From: AP-15 sp963833745
GTDB lineage: Bacteria > Pseudomonadota > Alphaproteobacteria > ATCC43930 > CGMCC-115725
Direction of reading: 5' to 3'
DNA length: 64,000 nt
Assembly (NCBI GenBank): GCA_963833745.1
Contig: CAWHZD010000004.1
Location: forward strand, 868,001 to 932,000
A program made the position numbers and the translations under genes. Under the pieces are notes generated by a model. That model saw nothing but the letters and a program-made list of their open reading frames with translations. It was not told the DNA's origin and made no database searches. Each line of letters begins with the position of its first letter. The first letter of the stretch is position 1. Shown here piece after piece: positions 1 through 8,497 of this stretch.

Positions 1-1
1 G

Positions 2-145
2 GCGGCTGTTTCCCGCGGCAACATCGCGCCCGGCGAGGCTGTGCAAATCGCGCGGCGGGTGCGTATCCGGCTGCGCGCGCTCCGGCGCCGCGCGCGATTG
101 GAGCGCCGGCTGACGCGTGCAACGAATCGGCGGCGCGCCGTTTGA
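2..145 (+). CDS. C-terminal end of an unidentified protein (partial)
   Basis: The frame starting at base 2 is open to a TGA at 143-145 and encodes 47 residues rich in Arg, Leu and Ala. It contains NIAPGEAVQIARRV followed by LRRRARLERRL, which looks like an amphipathic helical tail. High GC in third codon positions supports coding. The start lies outside the window. The pattern of a Pro-Gly-Glu-Ala turn followed by a charged helix resembles the tails of short helical proteins found next to mobile or plasmid genes, but that is only an impression and no function is assigned. Confidence 0.4.
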   Translation, partial: AAVSRGNIAPGEAVQIARRVRIRLRALRRRARLERRLTRATNRRRAV

Positions 146-168
146 CATCTTGATGTCTTGATCATAGC
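142..168 (+). promoter_or_regulatory. Promoter and palindromic operator of the first toxin-antitoxin pair
   Basis: A TTGACA hexamer (142-147) lies 30 bases before the antitoxin ATG. It overlaps an inverted repeat, GACATC-tt-GATGTC (144-157), with perfect 6-base arms. A weak -10-like CATAGC follows at 163-168 with a short 15-base spacer. A palindrome over the -35 box fits autorepression by a ribbon-helix-helix antitoxin. The palindrome is seen directly; its role is inferred. Confidence 0.5.
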
Positions 169-176
169 ACCAGCAG

Positions 177-425
177 ATGCGGACGACGCTAACTCTCGAT
201 GACGACGTGGCGCTCAAGCTCAAGATTGAATCGCAGCGTGCCGGCCGACCCTTCCGCGAGATCGTTAACGATACATTGCGCCGGGGGCTGGATAGCCGGC
301 GCGCCACCAGCCAGCGGCGGGCCTTTGAGGTGACGGCGCGCCATCTCGGTGATCTCAAGCCGGGTCTCTCCCTCGATAATATTGCCGAGCTCATCGAGCG
401 GGCGGAGGGCTCGCTGCACCGGTGA
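177..425 (+). CDS. VapB-like ribbon-helix-helix antitoxin
   Basis: This 82-residue protein begins MRTTLTLDDDVALKLK, a typical ribbon-helix-helix (Arc/MetJ type) DNA-binding N-terminus: a short beta strand, then two helices with FREIVNDTLRRGL. The C-terminal part (about residues 45-82) should be the flexible arm that binds and neutralises the toxin. The gene overlaps the PIN-domain toxin at 422 by four bases (GTGA), the normal translationally coupled order for such pairs. A palindrome at 144-157 upstream suggests autoregulation. No strong Shine-Dalgarno sequence is seen before the ATG. The family call is firm; the exact subfamily is not. Confidence 0.8.
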   Translation: MRTTLTLDDDVALKLKIESQRAGRPFREIVNDTLRRGLDSRRATSQRRAFEVTARHLGDLKPGLSLDNIAELIERAEGSLHR

Positions 426-859
426 TCCTGGTCGACCCGAACCTGCTGCTCTATGCCTATCATCCGCGGGCGGAGCAGCACGCGGCCAGCCGAGCCTGGC
501 TCGAAGCCGTGCTCTCGGGGCCCGACCTCGTTCGCTTCGCTTGGCTGACACTGTGGGCCTTCCTCAGGATTGCAACAAATCCCCGCGTGTTCGAGCGCCC
601 GCTTTCCACGTCCGAAGCCGAGGCGGCGATATCCTCCTGGCTCGGCCAGCCGGCCGCGGGGATCCTCGATCCGGGCGAGCGGCACTGGGGAATCCCGTGC
701 GGTCTTGTGAGCGACGGACAGGCTGCCGGTCCGCTAGTCATCGACGCCGTCCTTGCCGCGATCGCGCTCGAACACGGCGCTGCGGTCTGCACGACGGATC
801 GCGACTTCTCGCGGTTTGCCGGGCTCAAATGGACGAACCCTCTCGCGGAGAAACCTTGA
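422..859 (+). CDS. vapC: PIN-domain ribonuclease toxin, VapC family
   Basis: The 145-residue protein starts at a GTG overlapping the antitoxin stop. It begins MILVDPNLLLYAYHP, carrying the first PIN-domain metal-binding Asp (residue 4). A second conserved acidic site is near LVIDAVLAAIALEHG, and C-terminal TTDRDF supplies further PIN-domain aspartates. PIN proteins are magnesium-dependent RNases that cleave tRNA or mRNA when the antitoxin is degraded. Length and motif order match VapC. No lesion is seen, so the pair is probably functional. Confidence 0.85.
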   Translation: MILVDPNLLLYAYHPRAEQHAASRAWLEAVLSGPDLVRFAWLTLWAFLRIATNPRVFERPLSTSEAEAAISSWLGQPAAGILDPGERHWGIPCGLVSDGQAAGPLVIDAVLAAIALEHGAAVCTTDRDFSRFAGLKWTNPLAEKP

Positions 860-993
860 CCGAACGCGGCGAACCGCGAGAAGTCGCGATCCGGAGTTTG
901 AAATCTCGGCCCGATAAGGCGTGCGCGCTTCGGAATCTAGACACTCCGGCCAACTCTGGTTAGACCCTGCTCCATCTCGGGAGGGTGGACGAT

Positions 994-2697
994 ATGAGCG
1001 CAGACGATGTGACCGCAGCGGATATGACGGACGGGTTTCACCTGGTGGTGGAGGCGCTGAAGCTGAACGGGGTCGACACGATCTTTGGGGTGGCGGGGAT
1101 CCCGGTTACCGATCTGCTGCGGCTGGCGCAGGCGGAGGGCATACGTTACCTCGGGTTTCGGCATGAGCAGTCGGCCGGGAACGCGGCGGCGATCGCCGGG
1201 TATCTGACCCAGAAGCCGGGCATCTGCATGACGGTCTCGGCCCCCGGCTTTCTGAACGGGCTGGTCGCCTTGGCCAACGCGACGACCAACTGTTTCCCGA
1301 TGATCATGATCAGCGGGTCGAGCGACCGCGCGATCGTCGATCTCGAGCAGGGCGATTACGAGGAAATGGACCAGCTCGCCGCGGCCCGCCCCTATGCCAA
1401 GGCAGCCTATCGGGTCAACCGCCCGCAAGACATCGGCATCGGCATCGCGCGGGCGATCCGCGCCGCCTCCTCGGGCCGCCCAGGCGGCGTCTATCTCGAC
1501 CTGACCGCCGAGGTGTTGGGCTCGGCCCTCGATGTGGAAACGGCGAAGAAGTCGCTGGTCAGGGTCGTCGACCCGGCCCCGCCGCAGCCCCCGGCGCCCG
1601 AGTCGGTCGCGCGCGCCATCGAATTGCTGGCGAATGCCCAGCGCCCGCTCGCGATCCTCGGCAAGGGTGCCGCCTATGCGCGGGCAGACGAGGAAATCCG
1701 CTCGTTCATCGAGACGACAGGCATGCCGTTCTTGCCGATGTCGATGGCCAAGGGCCTCCTTCCCGACGAGCACCCGCAATCGGCCGCCGCCGCCCGCTCC
1801 TATGCGATCGGCAACGCCGACGTCGTGATTTTGGCCGGGGCGCGGCTGAACTGGCTGCTATCGCACGGCAGAGGGCCATTGTGGAACGCGAACACGAAGT
1901 TCGTGCAGATCGACATCTCGCCGACCGAGTTCGACAGCAACCGGGCGATCGCCGCACCCGTCGTTGGCGATATCAAATCGGTGTTCTCGGCGTTCAACGC
2001 CGCAATGAAGCCGGGGCAGATCAGGCCTCAGATGGCCTGGGCCGACGAGATCGGCAAGCGCAAACAGCAGAACGTCGAGCGCATGGCGGCGCGGCTCAAC
2101 GCCGATCCGAGCCCGATGAATTTTTCCTCCGCATTGCGCGCGGTGCGCAACGCGCTGGCCACCCAGCCGGATGTCTACATCGTCAACGAGGGCGCCAACA
2201 CGCTCGATTTCGGCCGCAACATCATCGACATGGACAAGCCCCGCCACCGGCTCGACAGCGGCACCTGGGGGGTCATGGGCATCGGCATGGGTTACGCCAT
2301 CGGCGCCGCCGCGGTGACCGGCAAGCCGGTCGTCGCGATCGAGGGGGACAGCGCCTTTGGCTTCAGCGGCATGGAGATCGAGACGATCTGCCGCTACCAG
2401 CTCCCGGTGACGACGGTCATCTTCAACAACAACGGCGTCTACCGCGGCGATGCCCCCGGCAATCCTTACTCGCCGACCGGCCTGCTGCGCGACGCGCGCT
2501 ACGAGAAGATCATCGAGGCGTTCGGCGGGGCCGGCTACCACGTGACTGATACGCCGGGCCTCACCAAGGCGCTGACCGAGGCGCTAGCGTCAGGCAAGCC
2601 GGCGCTGATCAACGCCGTCATTGACCCGACGGCCGGCACCGAGAGCGGCCACATCCAGAGCCTCAACCCGCGCAGTGCGGTCGCCCCGAAGACATGA
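994..2697 (+). CDS. oxc: Oxalyl-CoA decarboxylase (thiamine diphosphate dependent)
   Basis: This enzyme converts oxalyl-CoA to formyl-CoA and CO2 in oxalate breakdown. The 567-residue protein has the three-domain ThDP fold. The N-terminal PYR domain carries the cofactor-activating Glu at about residue 58 (FRHEQSAG) and the stretch SAPGFLNGLVALANATTNC, characteristic of oxalyl-CoA decarboxylase. The middle domain starts near residue 190. The C-terminal PP domain has the GDSAFGFSGMEIE...NNNGVYRG thiamine-binding motif from about residue 451. ATG 994 is preferred over GTG 985 because GGGAGG (979-984) sits nine bases before it. No formyl-CoA transferase or oxalate transporter is adjacent; a family III CoA transferase at 62313 is too far away to be an operon partner. 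A dispersed repeat follows the gene. Confidence 0.9.
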   Translation: MSADDVTAADMTDGFHLVVEALKLNGVDTIFGVAGIPVTDLLRLAQAEGIRYLGFRHEQSAGNAAAIAGYLTQKPGICMTVSAPGFLNGLVALANATTNCFPMIMISGSSDRAIVDLEQGDYEEMDQLAAARPYAKAAYRVNRPQDIGIGIARAIRAASSGRPGGVYLDLTAEVLGSALDVETAKKSLVRVVDPAPPQPPAPESVARAIELLANAQRPLAILGKGAAYARADEEIRSFIETTGMPFLPMSMAKGLLPDEHPQSAAAARSYAIGNADVVILAGARLNWLLSHGRGPLWNANTKFVQIDISPTEFDSNRAIAAPVVGDIKSVFSAFNAAMKPGQIRPQMAWADEIGKRKQQNVERMAARLNADPSPMNFSSALRAVRNALATQPDVYIVNEGANTLDFGRNIIDMDKPRHRLDSGTWGVMGIGMGYAIGAAAVTGKPVVAIEGDSAFGFSGMEIETICRYQLPVTTVIFNNNGVYRGDAPGNPYSPTGLLRDARYEKIIEAFGGAGYHVTDTPGLTKALTEALASGKPALINAVIDPTAGTESGHIQSLNPRSAVAPKT

Positions 2698-3243
2698 GAT
2701 CGGGTGTCCGCGGCAGCCCGGCATTGGCCTAATCTAAACGTCCGGCCCGGAAATGAAGCAAACGATCACGACACCTTACCGTCGCCCCCGCGAAAGCGGG
2801 GGTCCAGGGGCGAGCGCACGACACTTGCCGTGGGTTCCCGCTTGCGCGGGAATGACAAAAAAAGCCGGTACCTGCTTGCGCGCATCGGCGCATATTCTGC
2901 AACTTTAAGAGTTCGGTTTAAGAGAAGCGCTCAAAGGTACAGACGAAAATGGCTGTCAGAGATTGAAAAAGATGGCCAGCAGTAATATCGCAAAAACTCA
3001 CATGGTAATTGGCGATATCGAGGCTTTGCTTATCAGAGTAATACATTTAACGAACACCGCACAACTGTCATTCGCCGATGCAGATAAATCGACACAGATT
3101 AGGAAAGATGAGGTAGAGAAATAAACATCACACCTCGACGCCTGAGCGCCGCCACCAGGACGCGCCCACAAGACCTTTGTCAGCGGACGGCACCGTCCCG
3201 CTTCCCACAAGGGGAGCGGGACGGGGCAGTTGCGATGGTTGAC
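2698..3243. other. Intergenic stretch without a convincing gene
   Basis: The first part holds the dispersed palindromic repeat at 2779-2856. The rest (about 2860-3130) is clearly poorer in GC than the surroundings. It contains only short frames with no ribosome-binding site and no recognisable protein motif. It separates the plus-strand oxc gene from the minus-strand NIPSNAP gene, so it is a convergent terminal region. No rho-independent terminator with a T-run was seen. Confidence 0.6.
2779..2856. repeat. Dispersed palindromic repeat, family A copy 1
   Basis: Two hairpins are joined by a spacer: CCCCCGC-gaaa-GCGGGGG (2785-2802), followed by ggtccag, and TTCCCGC-tt-GCGCGGGAA (2835-2852), followed by tgac. 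The same layout occurs at 38816-38920. Extragenic two-hairpin elements of this kind are common in alphaproteobacterial genomes. It lies just downstream of oxc and could act as a transcript end or an RNA-stability element. Confidence 0.8.
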
Positions 3244-3852
3244 CTAATGCAGCGGCGAGAACGAGGCCGGGACGACCAGCATGTTCTCCTGCTTGACGAA
3301 CATGCCGCGGGTGGCGGGCGGCCAGCTGCCGTCCTTGCGCAACTCCTCGCGGATATGGGCGCGCTCGTTGGCGTCCTTGTAGGCCCAGATGTGGATCCAC
3401 TGGTTGAGCGGGCCGAGCTCGGTGTGACCGGCGGCGGCGAGCGGCGACAGCTTGACCCGGCCGGGGATGCGTTCGGCCCATTTCTCGACGACGGCCGGGG
3501 CCGATCCGGGCAGCATCGTATAGGTGCGGATCTCGTAGAGGTTGCCGTGCTGGCGCGCGGTGAAGGCCGGGCAGAACGGCGCCGCGACGACGATCTTGCT
3601 CTCCATCTCGACGATGAATTCCTGGATCTTCGGCGGCCAGCCGGGGATCGACTGCGAGCGCACGCGGGTGCGGTGCTGCAGGTCGTCATAGGGCCAGATG
3701 TGGATGATGTGGTTCAAGGGCCCGACTTCGGTGTGAAAAAAGGCGCCGAGCGGCGATGCCTTGACGCGTTCGGTCAACGCCTCGCCAAACCGCTTTTCGG
3801 CTTCCGGAACCGAGCCCGGCTGCAGCCGGTAGGTGCGCATCTCAAAGATCAT
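3244..3852 (-). CDS. NIPSNAP family protein with two tandem NIPSNAP domains
   Basis: The 202-residue protein contains two copies of the NIPSNAP ferredoxin-like alpha-beta domain. The first begins MIFEMRTYRLQPGSVPE (residues 1-100); the second begins with YEIRTYTMLPGSAPAV (about 105-202). Each ends with the conserved tract of the form HIIHIWPYDDL / QWIHIWAYKD. Domain duplication is usual in bacterial members. The biochemical role of the family is not established; it has been linked to stress and membrane trafficking in eukaryotes only. The ATG at 3852 is preceded by GGGAGAGG. It is a stand-alone gene, convergent with oxc. Confidence 0.85.
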   Translation of the reverse strand: MIFEMRTYRLQPGSVPEAEKRFGEALTERVKASPLGAFFHTEVGPLNHIIHIWPYDDLQHRTRVRSQSIPGWPPKIQEFIVEMESKIVVAAPFCPAFTARQHGNLYEIRTYTMLPGSAPAVVEKWAERIPGRVKLSPLAAAGHTELGPLNQWIHIWAYKDANERAHIREELRKDGSWPPATRGMFVKQENMLVVPASFSPLH

Positions 3853-3942
3853 CGACCTCTCCCCAAAGAGTTTTCGGCGCGGCGCATTCTAGAGGTGCGG
3901 GGGAGCGAGTCAAACCCCACGCCCCGGGCTTCCTGCGGGCGG

Positions 3943-4989
3943 TTATTGGGCGCGGCGCCGCCGCACGAAGCCGCCAAGGCCGAGAAGTCCGGCGCCCAGA
4001 AGCAGCATGGATGCCGGCTCCGGCACCGGGTCGGCGAGCAGCCCGATCGTGTTGCCGCCGCCGTTGACGTAAAAGCCGACGAGTTGGTTGAGGTCGTTGA
4101 TCCCGTTGATCGTCGTCGTGCCGACGCCGAACGGGTCGTCGACATTTTGAAAGGTGTTGTTAGTCAGGTCGTAGAGGAGACCGTGCGTGACGCCGGCCGC
4201 GTCGACATAGGTGCCGACTGCCGAGCCATTGTCGTTGAGGCCGAGCAGCATCACCGCCGTCGACCCAGCCGGATCGATCGTCGTAAATGTGCCGCCATTG
4301 TCGATGAAGCCAAACATGTCGCCGTTCGCCTGGGTAAAGAAGCCGGCGACCTCCCCGGAATTGTTGATCGCCGTCGCGGTGGTGTTGATCCCGTTCGGAT
4401 CATCGATATTGCCCGAAAAAGTCATCGTCCCAATATTGTAGGTATAGCCGTGCGTGGCTCCTCCAGCATCGACCTAAAAGCCGACAGCGACATTGCTGTT
4501 GTTGACGCCGAGCAGCTGGTCGGTAAACAGGCCCGTCGCCGGTCCGCCCGGGTGGTTCACATTGGTGAAGGTCCCGCCGACATCGGCGAACCCGAAATTG
4601 CTGTCGAGGCCCACGCCCATATTGGTGTTGGACCAGAACCCGACGATCACGCCGGCATTATTGATCCCGGTAACCTGGGTCTGCACCGAGCCGGGGAAGT
4701 TCTCGCTGGTGAAGTTGGCCTGGCCATAAGGCGGCCCGACGGTGTAACCCATGTTCGGGTGACCCGCGGCACCGCTGCCGAAATACCCGGCGATCGTGCC
4801 GCCGCTGTTAATGCCCAGCTCTTGGTTGAACGTGACATCATTGTTGTTGATGATGTCCTGAAAGGAATAGGTTGTCGCGTGCGCCGTCTGCGCGCTCCAG
4901 GCGAGCGTTATCGCCGCCGCCGCACCAAGAGCCAACGTCCAAGCGAAACCGTGACGCGAGGCGCGGTCCCCAAAAGCTGTCTCACCCAT
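3943..4989 (-). pseudogene. PEP-CTERM HAF-repeat secreted protein interrupted by an amber codon
   Basis: The whole 349-codon frame is open from ATG 4989 to TGA 3943 except for one in-frame TAG at 4474-4476. It encodes a signal peptide ending AQTAHA. Repeated units follow in which a glycine-rich turn precedes a tyrosine and VDA..THG (for example VGTYVDAAGVTHG). The C-terminal sorting signal is VPEPASMLLLGAGLLGLGG followed by RRRR, a canonical PEP-CTERM sequence for exosortase processing. At the lesion the repeat reads VGF-stop-VDAGGATHG, so TAG replaces the expected Tyr codon (TAC/TAT), one base change. No exosortase gene is in the window. As read, only an unsorted fragment of about 171 residues would be made and exported. 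Confidence 0.8.
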
Positions 4990-5343
4990 AATCCACCCCT
5001 GTTTGTCGGATTTAACGGTTAATGTGCTGGATACGCGGTAACCGCAAGCCACTTTTAACCACAATCACAGAATTTTCACAAATTACTCCGTAAGTAGTAG
5101 AGTAGCATTTCATCTTGTAACCGCACCGTATCTGCATTGTATCGAAATGTAACACATATGATCTATCGTACTTTACAAAAATGCGGTCCCGCGATTAGGC
5201 GAGTTTGCGTCACCGGGCAGGCGAGTTTGCCCAAAATGACAGCCGCCGCAAAAACGCGGTAGCGAATGCGTCTCTGAAATGCCGTATTTGCGTCTCAGCG
5301 CGCGTTGTCGGTGGGCATGGCAGACCGTCTCGCGTTACGCGTG
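4990..5343. other. AT-richer leader and convergent spacer with a short direct repeat
   Basis: The segment 5000-5185 upstream of the minus-strand PEP-CTERM gene is unusually AT-rich for this genome and is the likely promoter region, but no unambiguous -35/-10 or sigma-54 box was found. A 10-base direct repeat GCGAGTTTGC occurs at 5199-5208 and 5221-5230, with a 22-base period. The remainder, up to the nucleoside hydrolase stop at 5344, holds no credible gene. Confidence 0.5.
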
Positions 5344-6303
5344 CTATGGCAGGCAGTCGAGCGTTTTTGTCAGGAGCTCGTACAACCCATCGGCATCGGT
5401 TTCGGTCAAAAATCTCGCATTGACCGATCGCCCAGTGACGCCCCACCAATCGACGACCGTCATGCCCGAGGTCAGCGGGCTCGCGGTTTCGACGGCAATG
5501 TTGACCTCGCGGCCCCGGAACAAGTCCGGCCGCAGCAGATAGGCGATCACGCACGGGTCGTGCAACGCCATGCCGCGCTCTCCGAACCGGCTGGCGTGGG
5601 CCGCCTCGAAGCCGGCCAACAGGGCTGCGACCGCAGGGCCGCAACGGTTGGGGAGCGCGCGCAGGGCGGCAAGGCGCGGTGGCGTGCTCAACACCTGGTG
5701 GGTCACGTCGAGCGGAATCATCGTAATCGGGACGCCCGACTCGAGGACAATTGCCGCCGCGTGCGGATCGACATGGATGTTGAACTCGGCGGCGGGTGTC
5801 ACATTACCGATCTCGAACGCGGCGCCGCCCATGATCACCAACTCGCCGATCCTGGCGGCGATATCGGGTGCCTTGACCAATGCCATCGCGATGTCGGTCA
5901 GCGGACCGAGCGCGCACAGCGTGACGGAACCGGGTTCGGCCGCCCGCAAGGTTTCGATGATAAAATCGACGCCGTGCTGCGCCCGCAGCGGCATCGCCGG
6001 CTCCGGCAAACCCAGCCTTTCGCCCAACCAGTCTCCGTGAATCGCGGCGGCGGTGACGAGCGGACGCAGCAGCGGCCGCGCGCAGCCGGCATAAACCGGA
6101 ATTTCGGGCCGCCCCGCCCATTCGCACACCTGCCGCGCATTGCGCTCGGTCTCTGCCAACGGCAGATTGCCGGCGACCGCGACAATCCCCAGCACCTCCA
6201 ATTCGTCGGGCGCGGCCAGCGCGAGCAGGATCGCCACCGCATCATCGATGCCGGGATCGGTGTCGATGATGATCTTGCGCCCGGTCGGCCCTTCGGCGTT
6301 CAT
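5344..6303 (-). CDS. Inosine-uridine preferring nucleoside hydrolase
   Basis: This enzyme hydrolyses the N-glycosidic bond of ribonucleosides to ribose and base (nucleoside salvage). The 319-residue protein starts with the family fingerprint IIIDTDPGIDDAVAIL, whose aspartates bind the catalytic calcium. EFNIHVDPHAAA in the middle supplies ribose-contacting residues, and a late MALHDPC holds the usual C-terminal Asp ligand. Start 6303 is chosen because its ATG overlaps the upstream stop (ATGA, 6300-6303); a start 81 bases further upstream would run deep into the preceding gene. It is translationally coupled to the frameshifted cyclase-TPR gene. Confidence 0.9.
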   Translation of the reverse strand: MNAEGPTGRKIIIDTDPGIDDAVAILLALAAPDELEVLGIVAVAGNLPLAETERNARQVCEWAGRPEIPVYAGCARPLLRPLVTAAAIHGDWLGERLGLPEPAMPLRAQHGVDFIIETLRAAEPGSVTLCALGPLTDIAMALVKAPDIAARIGELVIMGGAAFEIGNVTPAAEFNIHVDPHAAAIVLESGVPITMIPLDVTHQVLSTPPRLAALRALPNRCGPAVAALLAGFEAAHASRFGERGMALHDPCVIAYLLRPDLFRGREVNIAVETASPLTSGMTVVDWWGVTGRSVNARFLTETDADGLYELLTKTLDCLP

Positions 6304-8091
6304 TCCTCCGGCACCCCCACCTTGCGCAGCCCGGCGAAATATGTAGCTTCGAACAAGGCGAGGGTCTTCGGCACCGCGCGCCATCCAACGGTTTTCACTT
6401 GGGCGATGCTTGAAAAAAGACCGCCCACATCCAGCCTGCGGGCTTCGGCGAGTTCGGTGGCGGCGCGTTCGGTCTCACCTTTAAGCGCATAAGCGGCGGC
6501 GAGGCGGCTGTGACGGGACGGTATGTCAGGCTGGACGCTGCGCCCTTTTTCGAGCCAGACGATTGCCTCGTCGGTGCGCGATTGCAGCAGATGCACGGTC
6601 CCGATCAAATCGTACCAAGAGCCGATATCGGGATCGCGGGGGCTGAGACGGATGGCTTGCTCCTCGAGCGGGATCACCTCCTCTATCGACCCGGTGAAGA
6701 GCTTGCACCAGCCAAGATAGTGTAATGCGGCCACCATATTACGATCCAACGCGAGCGCCGCCTCGTTTTCGGAAACAGCCTCCTCCCATCGGTTCTGCGC
6801 TTGCAGCACCTGGCCTTTGACGAGATGCGCATACGCATTGCGGGGCGATGCCGCCAAGGCCTGGTCGACCAACCCTTCCGCGCGTGCGATGTCGGCCGCG
6901 GCCGAGTCGGTCATTCCATCCAGTGCGCGGGCCGCGAGCGCCATTGCCAACAAGCTTTGTGCGTCAGCAGACCGGGGGTCGAGCGCCAACGCGTGCTCGA
7001 ATAGGCTAATCCGCTCTGCAAAGCTGTCGCGCGAAACCGGCCTAAACCCCACAGCACGTCCGCGGAGAATGTAGTCCAGTGCATCGGGATGCTCGGTCGG
7101 CCGGGCGGCCTCTGCGGCGATCAGCTCGACGCCGAGCGTGTTGGCGAGCCGGCCGGTAATTTCGTTTTGCAGGGCGAACAGGTCGCCGATGTCGCGCTCG
7201 AACCGCTCGGCCCAAAGATGCGCGTCGGTCGCGGCGTCGATCAGCTGGGCGTTGACGCGGACCTGGTTGCCAGATCGCCTGAGGCTTCCTTCGAGCACAT
7301 AGCGCACACCCAGCTCGCGGCCGATCTGCTTGGCGTCAATGGGCTTGTTCTTGTACGTGAACGCGGTGTTGCGCGAAATCACGAACATATCCGCGATCCG
7401 CGAAAGGTCAGTGGTCAGATCCTCGGTGATCCCGTCCGCGAAATACTGCTGCTCCCGGTCGTCGCTGAGGTTAGTGAAGGGCAGCACCACGATCGACAGG
7501 CGTGGCGCAAGGGCGGGCGACGAACCTGGAACGGTGGACAACACCCTTGCCGCCGATGAGCCGGCTACGCCTTCGGGGCGCAACGCATAGACTTCGAACC
7601 GGCCGTGCGATGTTCTTGACGCTCTGCTCGCCCATGTCCTCGAAGGCGTAAGGGAGCCGGTCGCCGATATGGTCGCGGACGGTGCCCGAGACGCAGATGC
7701 TGCCCGGTGCGGCCAACCCCTCCAGCCGTGCCGCGATGTTGACGCCGTCGCCATAAATGTCGTCGCCATCGGCGATCACGTCGCCGAGATTGACCCCGAT
7801 GCGAAATCTGAGGCGCCGCTCCTCGGCGAGGTCCAAATCGCGATCGGCCATCGCCCGCTGGATTTCGCCGGCGCAGCGCACCGCGTCGACGACGCTGGCG
7901 AATTCGGCCAGCACGCCGTCGCCGGTGGTCTTGACGATCCGGCCGTGATGCTCGCGGATCTTCGGATCGATCAGCTCGACGAGATGCGCCTTGAAGCGTT
8001 CGTGCGTGCCTTCCTCATCGGCGCCCATTAGGCGCGAGTAGCCCACCACATCGGCGGCGAGGATCGCGGCGAGACGGCGGGTCGAGGCCAT
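6300..8091 (-). pseudogene. Class III adenylate/guanylate cyclase with TPR domain, frameshifted
   Basis: The N-terminal half (8091 to about 7594) encodes a cyclase homology domain: AILAADVVGYSRLMGADEEGT with the first metal Asp, KTTGDGVLAEF with the second, and DDIYGDGVNIAARLEGLA with the Asn/Arg region. The C-terminal half is a TolB-like/TPR region (VVLPFTNLSDD, FADGITEDLTTDLSRI, then tetratricopeptide-type helices to 6300). The two halves lie in different frames. At about 7593 the minus-strand sequence reads ...CGG CCG GTT CGA a GTC TAT GCG, so one extra base breaks the usual KNIARPVRVY junction. Removing it gives 596 continuous residues. This is either a real inactivation or a one-base assembly error. 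The start MASTRRLAAIL at 8091 is conserved in the family. Confidence 0.8.
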
Positions 8092-8200
8092 GGCTCCGGC
8101 ATCCCACCCTGGTCGAACACATTGGCTGACTATAGCACGAGCCGATGCGCCCACTAGCAGAGCACCAGACCCTTTGCGGGATTCTTGAAGGTGAATTGAA

Positions 8201-8212
8201 TTCTGATCAGAA
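8201..8212. promoter_or_regulatory. Palindromic operator candidate before the Phd-type antitoxin
   Basis: TTCTGATCAGAA is a perfect 12-base palindrome 38 bases upstream of the antitoxin ATG (8250), in a locally AT-rich stretch. A further half-site, GGTCAGAT, follows at 8228-8235. Antitoxins of the Phd/YefM family repress their own operon by binding such inverted repeats. The palindrome is observed; its use is inferred. Confidence 0.45.
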
Positions 8213-8249
8213 CAGACTAGAATTATGGTCAGATTGCCGAGAGGCGCAA

Positions 8250-8495
8250 ATGACGGCTTGGCAAATTCAGCAAGCCAAGGCTCATCTCAGCGAGGTGATC
8301 GAACGGGCTCGGCGCGAGGGGCCGCAGACACTCACCCGCCACGGTGCCGAGCGCGCGGTCGTGCTGTCGATCGAAGATTACCGCGCGCTGGTTGCGCGAA
8401 AGCCCGACTTCACGGCGTATTTGCTCGGCGGTCCCAAGGTCGATGACTTTACCATCGAGCGCGATCGAGACACCGCCCGCCCCGTCGAACTTTGA
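8250..8495 (+). CDS. Phd/YefM family antitoxin
   Basis: The 81-residue protein MTAWQIQQAKAHLSEVIERA carries the Phd/YefM N-terminal fold. The conserved pattern QAKAHLSEVIERAR is followed by a basic-hydrophobic strand (TRHGAERAVVLSIEDYRAL). The acidic C-terminal tail (residues 55-81) would bind the toxin. ATG 8250 is chosen over the more distant upstream start because the protein then begins exactly where the family does. It abuts the PIN toxin that starts at 8498, and a palindrome at 8201-8212 is a likely operator. Confidence 0.85.
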   Translation: MTAWQIQQAKAHLSEVIERARREGPQTLTRHGAERAVVLSIEDYRALVARKPDFTAYLLGGPKVDDFTIERDRDTARPVEL

Positions 8496-8497
8496 GA

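Noticed and set aside
2998..3210. 70-residue minus-strand frame in the AT-rich spacer
   Set aside because: No ribosome-binding site, no codon bias and no motif; treated as non-coding.
3235..5022. 595-residue plus-strand frame
   Set aside because: It is antisense to NIPSNAP and the PEP-CTERM gene; the minus strand carries clear domains and signal sequences.
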